DNA of 64,000 bases, from positions 12,580,001 to 12,644,000 of the forward strand of contig NC_091017.1 of NCBI RefSeq assembly GCF_041296385.1. Direction: 5' to 3'. Position numbers and translations under genes: made by a program. This document shows positions 20,901 to 35,182 of the stretch, one piece after another. Position 1 is the first letter of the stretch. Each line of letters starts with the position of its first letter. This DNA comes from Aphelocoma coerulescens. Its lineage: Eukaryota; Chordata; Aves; Passeriformes; Corvidae. The notes beneath the pieces were generated by a model. It had not been told where the DNA came from. It did not search any database and was given only the letters and a program-made list of their open reading frames with translations.

Positions 20901-23854
20901 GCCCATTCAGCAACCTGTTGCTGTCTCCACATGGAAGTGTCTTCCGGACGAAATCAAAAGACATTCGAAGAGCCAGGATCCGCAAAGGAACAAACTATTG
21001 CCACATGAATGGTGCTGGGCGCCATGAGGAGCAGTTAACTTTAACCTGCGCGCTGTCAGCACTCAGAAGAACAACCCCAGCATGGCAGGGGGGACTTGCA
21101 AAAGAAGGAAAGGCCCCTCACCTAGCTATAAACCACCCAAAGTGCAGAGCCAAGTTGAAAACACCACTGCTCTCAAATCAACCGTGTCAGGACAAAAAGA
21201 TTTCACTGATCTCCCCCTTCCAGGTACAAACTCTTATGTGCACCACACTCAGAGGGCAATGTGAGCTCCCCAGCGCTGTCTTTCACTCTCGCAGAGTCCA
21301 GATACTAACTTGTGAACATCCTACACAAACATTAGCTCATGAAAGTGCCAGCTTGAGCAAGAACAGCAGACCCTCCCATTGCACCCCCTTGTCATCCAGA
21401 GTGCGGCGGTTTGTTGAAAATCATGGACTCGGAAAGACCAATGCAGCAACTGCTTTTCTCTCTCCTACTGCCTTTCCCTGAGCGAGAGGTAGATGGATGA
21501 TGTGGACTTAGTGGAACAGAAAGAGTATGACTGTACTTATAAGGGAGGAAAACCCCCCACAGCATACTGTGCTGTGTGCAGTACACGCTCTGAAAAGAGA
21601 CAAAGCTGAATGCTGCCAGCGGGCTTCGGTTCTCAGACTGCTTGCATGGGCAGAGCTGCGGGCTCTTTTAAGGATGGAAACTGGCATCTGTGAGTGTAAA
21701 GAATGTGACTTTCCACACAGCTTAGAAGAAAGGTGCATAGCCCCAGTGAGAAGTGTGTACGTGAAAGACTGGCAGAAGAAGTCGCAGTCCAGCAAGGCTG
21801 GTATCTTTTTCTTTGTGCCAAATAGGCACCTTGGGAACATGAAAGTACTTGATGGTAGCCAAACTGACAGTGAAGGCACAGAACACCGTCGGGTGTGTGC
21901 AGTGTACAGACGCAATGTAAAAGCCCTGAGTACCATTTGACTGCAGTCATAGTGCAAGTTTGCAACTGTACCATGCAAGGCCAGTGAAAGCTTCCTGTGC
22001 GGCCACATTTTCGTATTGGAGCTCGCTAGCTGGAAGTGATTCGGTTTGTCTGCAGTATCCGCTCGACTGAATGTGATGTGTCACTGGAAAGAAAAGTACA
22101 GACCAGCAGTGCGTTTGATATGGTTCAGGGGCTGCAAAGGGAATGTACAGGCCACCTCTGGGATTTTGGTCTTTGTGCATTCCCATGGCAGCAGTTCCTG
22201 GATGTTTTTGTTCTACAGTTTAGGCTCAGTGAGAGAGAAAAAATGCGAGAGCACGCATAGCAGAGCCACAGGGAGAATTGCTGAGGTATGAGTTGCGTGC
22301 TGTTCAGATACTGCCGTACCAAAGGCCTACCTAAACACTGCTGCTGATCTAGCATGTCTTTCTGTAGCAAGACTTGTTGGTACTGCAAAACAGAAGATGC
22401 GTGAGGTCAAATGAATCTGGACAGAAAATTTCAGACGAGCAGCCTATGAGTGCATGATTGAAACAGTAAATTTAGGTGACAGAATAGATCGTGGCATCGA
22501 TTTGCGTAGTGTTAATATTCTCTGAAGGGAATGCAAAAAGCCAAGATGTGTTTTCCATTCTAGCTGTTCCTGACAAAAACTGAGGAATAAAACTTTCGTT
22601 CTAGATGGAATGTAACATTCAGTTCCCAGGATTTTGCACTCCAAAGTTCAACAAAAGAGTTTCCACAAGAATCTTGAGAAGAAGCACAATCACTTCCACC
22701 TAGAGCTGGAAGAGGAAGAGGCAGCGGCACAAGCAAGTGCCCTTGAGCGTCCTCCTTCCGAATGCTAGAACGTCAATTCAGCAGGCAGGAGTGCAGCAGC
22801 CACCCTTCGTCTTGCAAGCCCATACGACGCGCACACCAGCCCGGTGCTCTGCGGCTTCGTCCTTCGCCTTTTCGAGCACGCCGTACCTTCATTCTCCCGG
22901 AGGCGAACAGCGGTCTGCTTCTCGCACGGAACGCTGTGTCGGCAGCCAAGCGCTCCAGTGCACTGCTTCTGCCCAAACACGCCTGGGCCCTGCACCTCTC
23001 CTTCCCAGCGCTACGTAGCAGCACAATCTGTCCCTCTTGCGATCCCAAGCTAAGCGGAAAGCTTCTCGGCTACGTCTCCCGCAGAGAGCTGTGCCAGGAC
23101 AATAAGCTTGCAAGCACTTTGCTCCTGACACTAGTGGCAACAGGGATTCGCACCACCTTCCAGGAGCAGTCCTCTTGCCTTTTACAAGGTGCAAAAGCGC
23201 CCCCTCTGTGGCGGTGCTGTCTGCCCGGTCTTTCTCGGCTCGAAGCACCACGAGGCACACAAGACTCTCTCGCAAGGACCGAAATTCCCGATAGGCGTCT
23301 CTGCGCTTTCTGCAATGCTGCACGCACAAGCCCGGTGCTCTGAGGCTTCGTTCTTCGCCTTTCGTTGTCTGGGCAGAAGAGAAGCCGAGCGAGGCCATTG
23401 TGCTTTGCCGCTTGTCAGTGTGCTGTGCACGGTTTTTCCGCAGCTCGAGCTAGCGGGAGACCCCTTCGGTTTCGCGGCGTCCACACTACCCATGGTAGCT
23501 CTCGCTCAGCGAAACTTGAAGGGGAGAAGCACTTGCTGGATGAGTCTTTCAGTGTGCAGGACTTTGAAAACACAGCAGCGCAATCGGGGCCACGAGAAGG
23601 ACCGCTGAGAAGTCGCTCTCGCACAGAGAACCGTGCCAGGATGACGAGCTCGCCCAGCATTTGCCCCTGACACTTGGGGAACTCGTAGCTGCCAGTGCCT
23701 TCCAGGGGCAGTCTGCTTTCTGTCATAACCTGCATAGGGCCCGTCAGATGGTGGTGCTGTCTGCCTTCTCCTTCTCGGCCAGAGTGTACTCTGGTGCACA
23801 CTGCAGTCTGGCAAGGAGCAAAGATCTTCGGTAGACATCTCGCACAGGAGAAAG
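14991..23854 (+). repeat. B block copy B2
   Basis: Exactly 8,864 bp and nearly identical to B1. Differences seen are CTGCCTCCTGCC near 19,005 (B1 has TAC) and CTCTTTCCCCTGC near 20,520 (B1 has TTTTCC). All parts described for B1 are present at +12,560. It is followed by a single A unit. Confidence 0.97.
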
Positions 23855-25086
23855 TTGCCAAGAAAGAACCACGTTCTTCATCAGCCCTCCTCATGTCCCG
23901 ATTGGGGTGCTGCCTTCAAAGCCTTGCACATTGAAAGACTTCTCCAGCAAGTGCTTCTCCCCTGGCGCACTTCGCTGAGTGAGAGCTGCATGGGCAGCGT
24001 GGACTCAGCGAAACCGAAAGGGTGTCGCTGTAGCTCGAGCTGAGCAAAGAAACCGTGCACGGTGCACCGTTGGTGGGTGCAGCATGCACGCGGAAAAGCA
24101 GCAAAGTTCACTGCCATCGCTGGCCTTCTCTTCAGTCCAGACCACTTAAGGCAAACAATTTAGCTGCAGAGCACTGGGCTTGCGTGTGCAGTGCACCAAA
24201 TTGCCCAAGACCAGCAAGGGCTCGTTCACAAGCAGAGTCGGCTGAGAGCATTCTTGCTTGCTCCAGAAAGGAAGCCGCAGCTATAGTGCTTCATCCCACA
24301 GCGTGGACATAGGCACTTTCCTAGTTGTTCAGCCTTGCAGAGTCCCTGCAACTAGAGCTCAGCCAGGAGCAGGCGTCAAAGCAGAAGGCTTTCCTAAAGC
24401 ACGCCTCTCCAACCAGCCTTCGGAAATCGCAAATGACACTGTGGCTCTGTGCCTTTCTTCTAAGACAGACGCCCACCTTGCTTTCACTCTCGCAGCTCCC
24501 TTGGCAGCCTCCAGCAGCTGCTTTCCTGGAGAACGGCCCGAGAAGTAGAAGCCAGGGCTGGGCTGCACCTTCGCCTTCCGCACGTAAGCGGCACCAGACT
24601 CACCGGTGCGCTCTGTTCTTCCCTCCTCCGCTGCATGCTACTACCATCGTGTTCTCGGAAAGACGGAGACTGAAGGGAAGCGCAAATGCTTCCACAGAGA
24701 GCTACAAGAGGAATAGGCAGCAGCAGCACAGGAAAGTGCCGTGGAACTTCCTCCTTCCCAAGGCTATAACGTCAATTCAGCAGGCAGGAGAGTGGCAGCC
24801 ACGCTCGTCTTGCAGCCCGTACAACGAGCACGCGAGCCCGGCGCTCCGCGGCTTCGTTCTTCGCCTTTTCGAGCACGCCGTACCTTCGTTCCCCCGGAGG
24901 CGGACGGTCTTCTGCTTCTCGCCCGGAACACTGTGCCCGGCAGTGCAGCGCTTTCTGCGGCAAGCTGCAAAGCGCCCGTCAGATGGCGATGCTGTCTGCC
25001 CGCTCCTCGGCTCGAGTGTACTCCGGCGCACGCTGCCGTCTCGCAAGGAGCAAAGAGCTTCGGTAGACATCTCGCACAGGAGAAAG
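23855..25086 (+). repeat. A monomer copy A6 (the only A between B2 and B3)
   Basis: A lone A unit. It begins like a copy that follows a B block (ATTGGGG), but with CCTCATG and CACATTG instead of the A1/A3 variants. It ends like a copy that precedes one, and has GAAAGT (A at 24,733). The plus-strand frame opened by that A therefore runs 280 residues (24,325-25,167) into B3, the longest frame in the window. I do not regard it as coding. Confidence 0.97.
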
Positions 25087-28000
25087 GTGCCAGGACGACA
25101 CCACATTCCTCCTCACCCCTTCTCGTGGCCCACATTGTGGTGCTGCCTTCAAAGCCGTGCGCATTGAAAGACTCTTCCAGCAAGTGCTTCTCCCCTGGCA
25201 CACTTCGCTCAGCGACAGCTACGTGGGCAGCGTGGACTCAGCGAAACTGAAAGGGTGTCCTTGTAGCTCGAGCTTGTTGGAGAGGATGAAAGTTTGGTAA
25301 GAAAGTTTCACAGCTATGTAAGCTTGACAGAAAGATCTCTGAATGTAGAAACTTAGCATGAGGTAGAAATGGAAACGAGTTTTGATAGAGAGTAAAAGGT
25401 GTTTTGCTGAAACACTGATCACTGAATAACTGAGAAGGCAAAGGTTGGAGATTGAGTTGGAAGGAGATGTTTTTTATTAGGACACCGGTATGTGAGTACA
25501 AACAAGCACATGTTTTTCACCAAGTAAATAAGTCTCAAGAAGGCCATAAGGAAATAGAAAACATGTTTTTACCAAAAAGAGAGCTATCGCAGGCAAACAA
25601 GAAATGTCGATGTAGCAAGAAGAAGAGAGGTCTGAGAATTTTCCACTGTAAGCTTAAATTGTAACATACTTACTCTTGTGATTGGATAAGAATGACTATA
25701 ATATGGTAATGGTAGTAGTCATGATAGGCTACAGGCAAATGTAAAGGTATTGTTGTATGGTGCTTATTGGTTGCTATGTATTGAGATACTCAGCAAAGAA
25801 AAATACATAATGCTTTCTAACTTGAACAGAAAGCGGCTCCAGGTATGCCTACCAGCTGTAGCTGACAGCTGTAGGGCTGGCTCTGGATACCCACTCCCTG
25901 AAATGCTGTAACTTCGCCTATGCAATACACAGCTTTCAAGAGAGCCGCCCGAAGTCCAGACACCCTTCGCGAGCCTTTCTCCTATAGAGCTGTGGAAAGA
26001 AATCGTGCACGCTACACCGAGGGTGCGTGCAGCATGCACGAGCAAAAGCGGCAAAGTTCAGTGCCCTCGCTGGGCTTCCCTTCCGTGCGGATAACGTGAG
26101 GCGAAAAATGAAGCCGCAGAGCACCGGGCTTGCAGGTGCAGTGCACCGAGTTGCAGAAGTCCAGCAGGCTCGTTCACAAGCCAAGCCGGCTGAGGGAGTC
26201 CTCGCGTCTCCAAAAGGGAACGCGGAGCCGTAGCACTTCATCCCACAGCGTGGAGATAGGCACTTTCCTAGTCGTTCAGCCTTGCAGAGTCCCTGCAGCT
26301 AGAGCTCACCCAGGAGCAGGCGTCAAAGCAGAAGGCCCTCCTAAAGCACCCTTTCTCCAAGCAGCCTCCTGAAAGGGCGCATCACAGTGCGGCTCTGCGC
26401 CTTTCTTCTAAGACAGACGCCCGCTATACTTTCGTGCTCGCAGCTCCCTTGGCAGCCTCCAGCAGCTACTCTCCTGGAGAACGGCCGTAGACGTCAAAGC
26501 CAGTGCTGGGCTGCACCTCCGCCCTCCCCAGGTAAGCAACAGCGAACTCACCGGTGCACTCTGTACTTCCCTCCTCCGCTTGCATCCTACATGCATTCGT
26601 GTTCTCCGAAACTCAGAGACTGAAGGGAAGGGCAATTGCTTCCCCAGATAGCTGCAAGGGCACTAGGCAGCAGCAGCACAAATTTCACATGACCTGATGC
26701 ACTGTAGAGATATTACCCTGTTACCCCTCCTTTCTCCTCGTCCTCGACCAATTGTGGTGGGATGTCGAAAGGCTTGGCCAGCGAAAAGCTCATCCAGCAA
26801 GGGCGTCTCTCTTGACGCATTTCCCTGACCGAGAGCTACACAGATGGTCTGGACACTGTAAAACAGCAAGAAAATAATTCTATGTCCAGCTGAGGAAAAT
26901 CCGTGCACAGAAAAATGTAGATGCCTGCAGTAAACAATCTGAAGAGCGGCAAAGCTCCAAGCCATCGCTGCGCTTCAGTCCTGTCCGGACCACAGAAGGC
27001 GAAGAACGAAGCAGCTGGGCACCGGCTTCATGGACTCAGTGGCGCGACTTGCAAATGTCCAGCCAAGAGCTGCTTCAACAAGCAGATTCAGCCGAGAATG
27101 CTCTGCCTGCACTTTCCCTCGCAGCGCTAGGCAGCACCACGTTCTGTTTGCGTGGCAGCCTGATTCCTAACGGAAAGATTCTCAATGCCTGTGTCTGGCA
27201 CAGAGAACGGTTTTAGGTCAGCAAGCTCACCCGGCGCTTACCCTCGACGCGTGCAAACCTGTATTTGCACCGCATTCCAGTGGCAGCCCTCTTTCCTTTC
27301 CAGCCGGCACAGCGCCGTCAGATCGCGGTGCTCTCTGCACCTGCCTTCTCGCTTCCAAGTGCCACCGCGCACATTACAGCCTTGCAGGGAGCGAAGAGGC
27401 GGAGAGGCGTCTCGCAAAGAAGAACGTGCCGGGACGAAAAGGTGCTCTTTCCTTTCTCCTCCTCCTTTGCCCGAATGGTGGTGCTGTGTTGAAAGGCTTG
27501 GCCAGCGAAAAGCTCATCCAGCAAGTGTTTCTCTCCTGACGCCTTTCGCTGAGCGAGAGAGCTACACGGACACTTTCGACTCGGGGAAACAGCAAGAGAA
27601 TGACTGTACGTCGAGCTGAGGAAAAGCCGTGCACAGCAGCCTGTGGCTGCGTGCAGTGTTCACGCTGAAGAGCGGCAAAGCTCCAAGCCATCGCTGCGCT
27701 TCAGTCCTGTCCGGACCACAGAAGGCGAAGAACGAAGCAGCTGGGCACCGGCTTCATGGGCTCAGTGGAGCGACTTGCAAATGTCCAGCCAAGAGCTGCT
27801 TCAACAAGCAGATTCAGCTGAGAATGCTCTGCCTGCTTCAACAAAGTAAGGCGCAGCCCTTGCACTGCAGCACACTGCCTGGCCAGAAACAGGTTCTTAC
27901 ACCTTCAGTGCTGCCGAGCCCACGCAGCTTGAGCACACCCAGAAGGACGCGTCCAGAAAGAAGGCGTTCTTCGAGTGCCTTGTCCTTCCTTGTTCTGTCT

Positions 28001-31000
28001 TTCATCTGCACCTGAAACAGTGGGTCTACGTGTTTTCCTTCCCAGGGAAAAGAACTTTCATTCTTGTCCAGGAGTCTATGGCTAAAATGGTGATTGCATG
28101 TCCCATATCCAATACAACCAAGGATTACTCCCGGAGGAAAGCTGCCAGGACAGATGGGTCTTGCTGGCTTTGACCACCCCTGGGCCACCTCTCATATTCT
28201 CCTGAAACAGTGGGGTACATGAAGGCATTGCCATACCTGATCATCCCTTGCCATGCAGAGCCCAGCCTTGCATTGCCTTACAGACACCTCTGTGTACCTC
28301 CCTTGCCCTTCCTATGTCTCCATTGCATGGCCTTGTTCACCAATCTCCCACCTTGACTTTCTTACCCCTTGTTTCCTGGTCTTGTCTTGCCTGCTTCTCC
28401 TATGACTCTCTTGGCCTTGCCTAAGTCTCTCTTGCCTTGCTTTGCAAAGCCAACACTTGCCTTGCCCTGCTACCCCTCTTTCCCTCGCCTAGTCTACCCA
28501 CACCTACCCACCTTTGACTGGCCTATCCATCCGATCATCACCTTTTCTGCACCACCCCTCCATGCTCTTGTCTTGCCTTGGCCTGCCTACCCTTCCCTTG
28601 CCTTGCACTGCCTTGCATAACCCTTGCCCTTCTTGACATTTGTGCCCCTTTCCAACATGGCCTTGCTTTCCTTTGCCTACCCCTCCCAATCCCTGCTTTG
28701 CCTACAGATTCCTGGCCTTCTTTTGTCTACCACTCCTTTGCCTTTTGTGGGAACCAACAGCTGGTCTGAAGGCCTCACAGACATTTCCGTTGATACAATC
28801 ATTTTGTACCCGTGAGAATTGCAGAAGCAAGAAGATAAACAACAGAAAGAAGTTGTAACAGCTGCAAAAGGGACGATACTGGCTGATGTTTAGCAAAGAA
28901 TGTGTGTACACTATAGACAACCAGTAGTATTGTATTATAGCAAAATAATAGTCCATGCACATGTAGCTAAAAAAGTGCATAAGAGAAGATGCATAAATAA
29001 TACAAGTGGTTTTTTGCCATTGCTCGGGGCAGAGAGTGTATGTGTGTCGTGACCGTCTCAACAGCAACAGCCTTGCACTGCCTTTCATAACCAGCCCCTG
29101 CCCACTGCCTCCTTCCCTGGCCTTCCATGTCTTGTCTTCCTCTCCTTTGATTTAACTTGCTTCTCCTATCTCTCCCTTGCTTGCCTTACTCCACTGACCT
29201 TTCTGTGTTCTTGCCTTGACTTGCCTAGCTGTTCCTTGCTTCACATTGCTTTGTGTAAGCATTCCCTGTTTTTATTTGCCTACCCCTTTCTTGCCTGGCC
29301 TTTCCTTGCCTAGCCTTTCTTGTCTTTGCCTGCCCTCTGCATCACTGGACTTACCTTCCTATGCCCTGCCTTCCCTACAGCTTCTGGGCCTTCTCTTGCC
29401 TCGCACTCATTGGCCCTACTTTGCTGCCTGCTCACTGCTCTTGCTTTGCTTTCCCTAACTTTCCCTTGACTTGACTAGAATTGCCTAAACTTACTTTGAC
29501 TGCATTGCCTTGCCTGCATGGAAGAAAAGGCAAGGCAGGGCAAAGCAAGGAAATCATAGGCAGGGCAGGGCAAGGGAGACATAGGCAAGAGAGACGTAGC
29601 CAAGGAAGGCAAAGCAAGGGTAGGCTAGGAAAAACCAGGCAATGGTATTGAAGGCAACGCAAGGCCAAGTGACTCATAATGCCTTTCCTTGGAATGCAAA
29701 GGTCTGAATCCCAGTGTTGGTGGAGCAGATGATAAGGTCCCATGGGGAAGTAAACTCAACTGAGACATTTCTCTCCTGGCACCTCTTGTGTAGGAGCAAT
29801 TCTTAGATATATTCAATATTGGCGGTAGCACGCCAGTTCCTCAGAGAGGATGACAATGCTTTTCCATGGGAAGGAAAGCACCTAGCCCCAGTGTTTCAGG
29901 TGCACATAAGAAGCTGCCTAGTGGAGGTAAAGGGCAGCAGCAACTTTCTGTCCTGGCATATTTGGTGTAGAAGCACTGCCTTGATTTGTACAAGTATGGA
30001 GTTGCTACGCCCTATTTTCAAGGCAGTCTCCTGAAAAAGTCAATTTTGGCATGTCGTTTCCACTTCTGAAAGGTGGTCTTCTGAACTCTTGGCAGTAAGC
30101 CAAGACAAGCAGCTATGCTCATCCTTGGTGTGCAGCTGATTTAGACACCAGGGCAGGTAATGTCCAGTAACAGTGTTCTGGCACATTGGATGGGAGCAGT
30201 TCCTGGATGTTTTCTATTTTGGAGGAGGAGATCCCAGTTCTTCTGAGATGGGCTCATAGTTTCTCTCTTTGGCAAAGAAAGCAGTTTTGGATCTGCATGT
30301 AGGGTGTTCTCAGCGAATTAATGGCTTTTCCTCATGGGCAGTTCTGTGGGCTATAGCTGTTGAACTGTTAGAGAAGGAATGAAAAAGCCAAGCTGTTGAA
30401 CAAATTTGCATCCTGCTGACTTTAGCAGCCCCTGATAAAATTCTGTTTGCATCCTGACTCTGTGAGACTGAAGGATTATGATGGTACTTAAAGCTGAGGA
30501 GGAAAGTGCACATAGAAGAGCATGTGAATTTAATGGCTCTTCCTAGTAGGCAGTTCTCTGGGCTAGAGCTGTTGAACTGTTAGAGAGGGAATGCAAGAGC
30601 CAAGCTTCTGAGCTCTTTTCCCTGCTACCTTTAAAGTATGAGCATTCCCTGGTGCTCTCCTATTTGGATAATAAGTTAGAGTGGGTTTCACATTCACTTT
30701 GAAGAATAGAAACAGCGCCATGTGAACCTGTGCCATCAGCTTTCCTTTCCAACTAAATGTTCCTACTTGCAATCTTGCAATTCTTACTTGCAATCATGCA
30801 GAGCACCGTGCTTGAGGCTGGTGCATTGAAGAAAATTAAATTAGGGCTGTATCAGTACAAAGGAGAGATTGCCATTTGCAAAACCTCGTTTCGCTTAAGT
30901 TAGTAATATTGTAAGTGTTAATTGAGTGGTCATTGGTTGCCTATCACCATCCTGATGCACTAATTTCATCAAGTGTAAATATTGGTCACAAAAGGTGCCC

Positions 31001-33950
31001 ATTCAGCAACCTGTTGCTGTCTCCACATGGAAGTGTCTTCCGGACGAAATCAAAAGACATTCGAAGAGCCAGGATCCGCAAAGGAACAAACTATTGCCAC
31101 ATGAATGGTGCTGGGCGCCATGAGGAGCAGTTAACTTTAACCTGCGCGCTGTCAGCACTCAGAAGAACAACCCCAGCATGGCAGGGGGGACTTGCAAAAG
31201 AAGGAAAGGCCCCTCACCTAGCTATAAACCACCCAAAGTGCAGAGCCAAGTTGAAAACACCACTGCTCTCAAATCAACCGTGTCAGGACAAAAAGATTTC
31301 ACTGATCTCCCCCTTCCAGGTACAAACTCTTATTTGCACCACACTCAGAGGGCAATGTGAGCTCCCCAGCGCTGTCTTTCACTCTCGCAGAGTCCAGATA
31401 CTAACTTGTGAACATCCTACACAAACATTAGCTCATGAAAGTGCCAGCTTGAGCAAGAACAGCAGACCCTCCCATTGCACCCCCTTGTCATCCAGAGTGC
31501 GGCGGTTTGTTGAAAATCATGGACTCGGAAAGACCAATGCAGCAACTGCTTTTCTCTCTCCTACTGCCTTTCCCTGAGCGAGAGGTAGATGGATGATGTG
31601 GACTTAGTGGAACAGAAAGAGTATGACTGTACTTATAAGGGAGGAAAACCCCCCACAGCATACTGTGCTGTGTGCAGTACACGCTCTGAAAAGAGACAAA
31701 GCTGAATGCTGCCAGCGGGCTTCGGTTCTCAGACTGCTTGCATGGGCAGAGCTGCGGGCTCTTTTAAGGATGGAAACTGGCATCTGTGAGTGTAAAGAAT
31801 GTGACTTTCCACACAGCTTAGAAGAAAGGTGCATAGCCCCAGTGAGAAGTGTGTACGTGAAAGACTGGCAGAAGAAGTCGCAGTCCAGCAAGGCTGGTAT
31901 CTTTTTCTTTGTGCCAAATAGGCACCTTGGGAACATGAAAGTACTTGATGGTAGCCAAACTGACAGTGAAGGCACAGAACACCGTCGGGTGTGTGCAGTG
32001 TACAGACGCAATGTAAAAGCCCTGAGTACCATTTGACTGCAGTCATAGTGCAAGTTTGCAACTGTACCATGCAAGGCCAGTGAAAGCTTCCTGTGCGGCC
32101 ACATTTTCGTATTGGAGCTCGCTAGCTGGAAGTGATTCGGTTTGTCTGCAGTATCCGCTCGACTGAATGTGATGTGTCACTGGAAAGAAAAGTACAGACC
32201 AGCAGTGCGTTTGATATGGTTCAGGGGCTGCAAAGGGAATGTACAGGCCACCTCTGGGATTTTGGTCTTTGTGCATTCCCATGGCAGCAGTTCCTGGATG
32301 TTTTTGTTCTACAGTTTAGGCTCAGTGAGAGAGAAAAAATGCGAGAGCACGCATAGCAGAGCCACAGGGAGAATTGCTGAGGTATGAGTTGCGTGCTGTT
32401 CAGATACTGCCGTACCAAAGGCCTACCTAAACACTGCTGCTGATCTAGCATGTCTTTCTGTAGCAAGACTTGTTGGTACTGCAAAACAGAAGATGCGTGA
32501 GGTCAAATGAATCTGGACAGAAAATTTCAGACGAGCAGCCTATGAGTGCATGATTGAAACAGTAAATTTAGGTGACAGAATAGATCGTGGCATCGATTTG
32601 CGTAGTGTTAATATTCTCTGAAGGGAATGCAAAAAGCCAAGATGTGTTTTCCATTCTAGCTGTTCCTGACAAAAACTGAGGAATAAAACTTTCGTTCTAG
32701 ATGGAATGTAACATTCAGTTCCCAGGATTTTGCACTCCAAAGTTCAACAAAAGAGTTTCCACAAGAATCTTGAGAAGAAGCACAATCACTTCCACCTAGA
32801 GCTGGAAGAGGAAGAGGCAGCGGCACAAGCAAGTGCCCTTGAGCGTCCTCCTTCCGAATGCTAGAACGTCAATTCAGCAGGCAGGAGTGCAGCAGCCACC
32901 CTTCGTCTTGCAAGCCCATACGACGCGCACACCAGCCCGGTGCTCTGCGGCTTCGTCCTTCGCCTTTTCGAGCACGCCGTACCTTCATTCTCCCGGAGGC
33001 GAACAGCGGTCTGCTTCTCGCACGGAACGCTGTGTCGGCAGCCAAGCGCTCCAGTGCACTGCTTCTGCCCAAACACGCCTGGGCCCTGCACCTCTCCTTC
33101 CCAGCGCTACGTAGCAGCACAATCTGTCCCTCTTGCGATCCCAAGCTAAGCGGAAAGCTTCTCGGCTACGTCTCCCGCAGAGAGCTGTGCCAGGACAATA
33201 AGCTTGCAAGCACTTTGCTCCTGACACTAGTGGCAACAGGGATTCGCACCACCTTCCAGGAGCAGTCCTCTTGCCTTTTACAAGGTGCAAAAGCGCCCCC
33301 TCTGTGGCGGTGCTGTCTGCCCGGTCTTTCTCGGCTCGAAGCACCACGAGGCACACAAGACTCTCTCGCAAGGACCGAAATTCCCGATAGGCGTCTCTGC
33401 GCTTTCTGCAATGCTGCACGCACAAGCCCGGTGCTCTGAGGCTTCGTTCTTCGCCTTTCGTTGTCTGGGCAGAAGAGAAGCCGAGCGAGGCCATTGTGCT
33501 TTGCCGCTTGTCAGTGTGCTGTGCACGGTTTTTCCGCAGCTCGAGCTAGCGGGAGACCCCTTCGGTTTCGCGGCGTCCACACTACCCATGGTAGCTCTCG
33601 CTCAGCGAAACTTGAAGGGGAGAAGCACTTGCTGGATGAGTCTTTCAGTGTGCAGGACTTTGAAAACACAGCAGCGCAATCGGGGCCACGAGAAGGACCG
33701 CTGAGAAGTCGCTCTCGCACAGAGAACCGTGCCAGGATGACGAGCTCGCCCAGCATTTGCCCCTGACACTTGGGGAACTCGTAGCTGCCAGTGCCTTCCA
33801 GGGGCAGTCTGCTTTCTGTCATAACCTGCATAGGGCCCGTCAGATGGTGGTGCTGTCTGCCTTCTCCTTCTCGGCCAGAGTGTACTCTGGTGCACACTGC
33901 AGTCTGGCAAGGAGCAAAGATCTTCGGTAGACATCTCGCACAGGAGAAAG
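25087..33950 (+). repeat. B block copy B3
   Basis: 8,864 bp. It shares several substitutions with B4 against B1/B2: near 28,924 (A to G), 29,379 (A to G), 29,492 (G to A), 29,647 (C to T), 30,401 (T to C) and 31,334 (G to T). Private changes include GCCGCCCGAAG near 25,948, CTGATTCCTAACGG near 27,167 and the T at 27,055 described with the first diverged core. All parts are at +22,656 from B1. Confidence 0.97.
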
Positions 33951-35182
33951 TTGCCAAGAAAGAACCACGTTCTTCATCAGCCCTCCTCATGTCCCGATTG
34001 GGGTGCTGCCTTCAAAGCCTTGCACATTGAAAGACTTCTCCAGCAAGTGCTTCTCCCCTGGCGCACTTCGCTGAGTGAGAGCTGCATGGGCAGCGTGGAC
34101 TCAGCGAAACCGAAAGGGTGTCGCTGTAGCTCGAGCTGAGCAAAGAAACCGTGCACGGTGCACCGTTGGTGGGTGCAGCATGCACGCGGAAAAGCAGCAA
34201 AGTTCACTGCCATCGCTGGCCTTCTCTTCAGTCCAGACCACTTAAGGCAAACAATTTAGCTGCAGAGCACTGGGCTTGCGTGTGCAGTGCACCAAATTGC
34301 CCAAGACCAGCAAGGGCTCGTTCACAAGCAGAGTCGGCTGAGAGCATTCTTGCTTGCTCCAGAAAGGAAGCCGCAGCTATAGTGCTTCATCCCACAGCGT
34401 GGACATAGGCACTTTCCTAGTTGTTCAGCCTTGCAGAGTCCCTGCAACTAGAGCTCAGCCAGGAGCAGGCGTCAAAGCAGAAGGCTTTCCTAAAGCACGC
34501 CTCTCCAACCAGCCTTCGGAAATCGCAAATGACACTGTGGCTCTGTGCCTTTCTTCTAAGACAGACGCCCACCTTGCTTTCACTCTCGCAGCTCCCTTGG
34601 CAGCCTCCAGCAGCTGCTTTCCTGGAGAACGGCCCGAGAAGTAGAAGCCAGGGCTGGGCTGCACCTTCGCCTTCCGCACGTAAGCGGCACCAGACTCACC
34701 GGTGCGCTCTGTTCTTCCCTCCTCCGCTGCATGCTACTACCATCGTGTTCTCGGAAAGACGGAGACTGAAGGGAAGCGCAAATGCTTCCACAGAGAGCTA
34801 CAAGAGGAATAGGCAGCAGCAGCACAGGTAAGTGCCGTGGAACTTCCTCCTTCCCAAGGCTATAACGTCAATTCAGCAGGCAGGAGAGTGGCAGCCACGC
34901 TCGTCTTGCAGCCCGTACAACGAGCACGCGAGCCCGGCGCTCCGCGGCTTCGTTCTTCGCCTTTTCGAGCACGCCGTACCTTCGTTCCCCCGGAGGCGGA
35001 CGGTCTTCTGCTTCTCGCCCGGAACACTGTGCCCGGCAGTGCAGCGCTTTCTGCGGCAAGCTGCAAAGCGCCCGTCAGATGGCGATGCTGTCTGCCCGCT
35101 CCTCGGCTCGAGTGTACTCCGGCGCACGCTGCCGTCTCGCAAGGAGCAAAGAGCTTCGGTAGACATCTCGCACAGGAGAAAG
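33951..35182 (+). repeat. A monomer copy A7
   Basis: First A after B3. It starts with ATTGGGG like other first copies but carries T at 34,829 (donor-like GTAAGT), a variant otherwise seen in internal and last copies. This recombinant combination is what exchange between a first-type and a later-type A would leave. Confidence 0.97.
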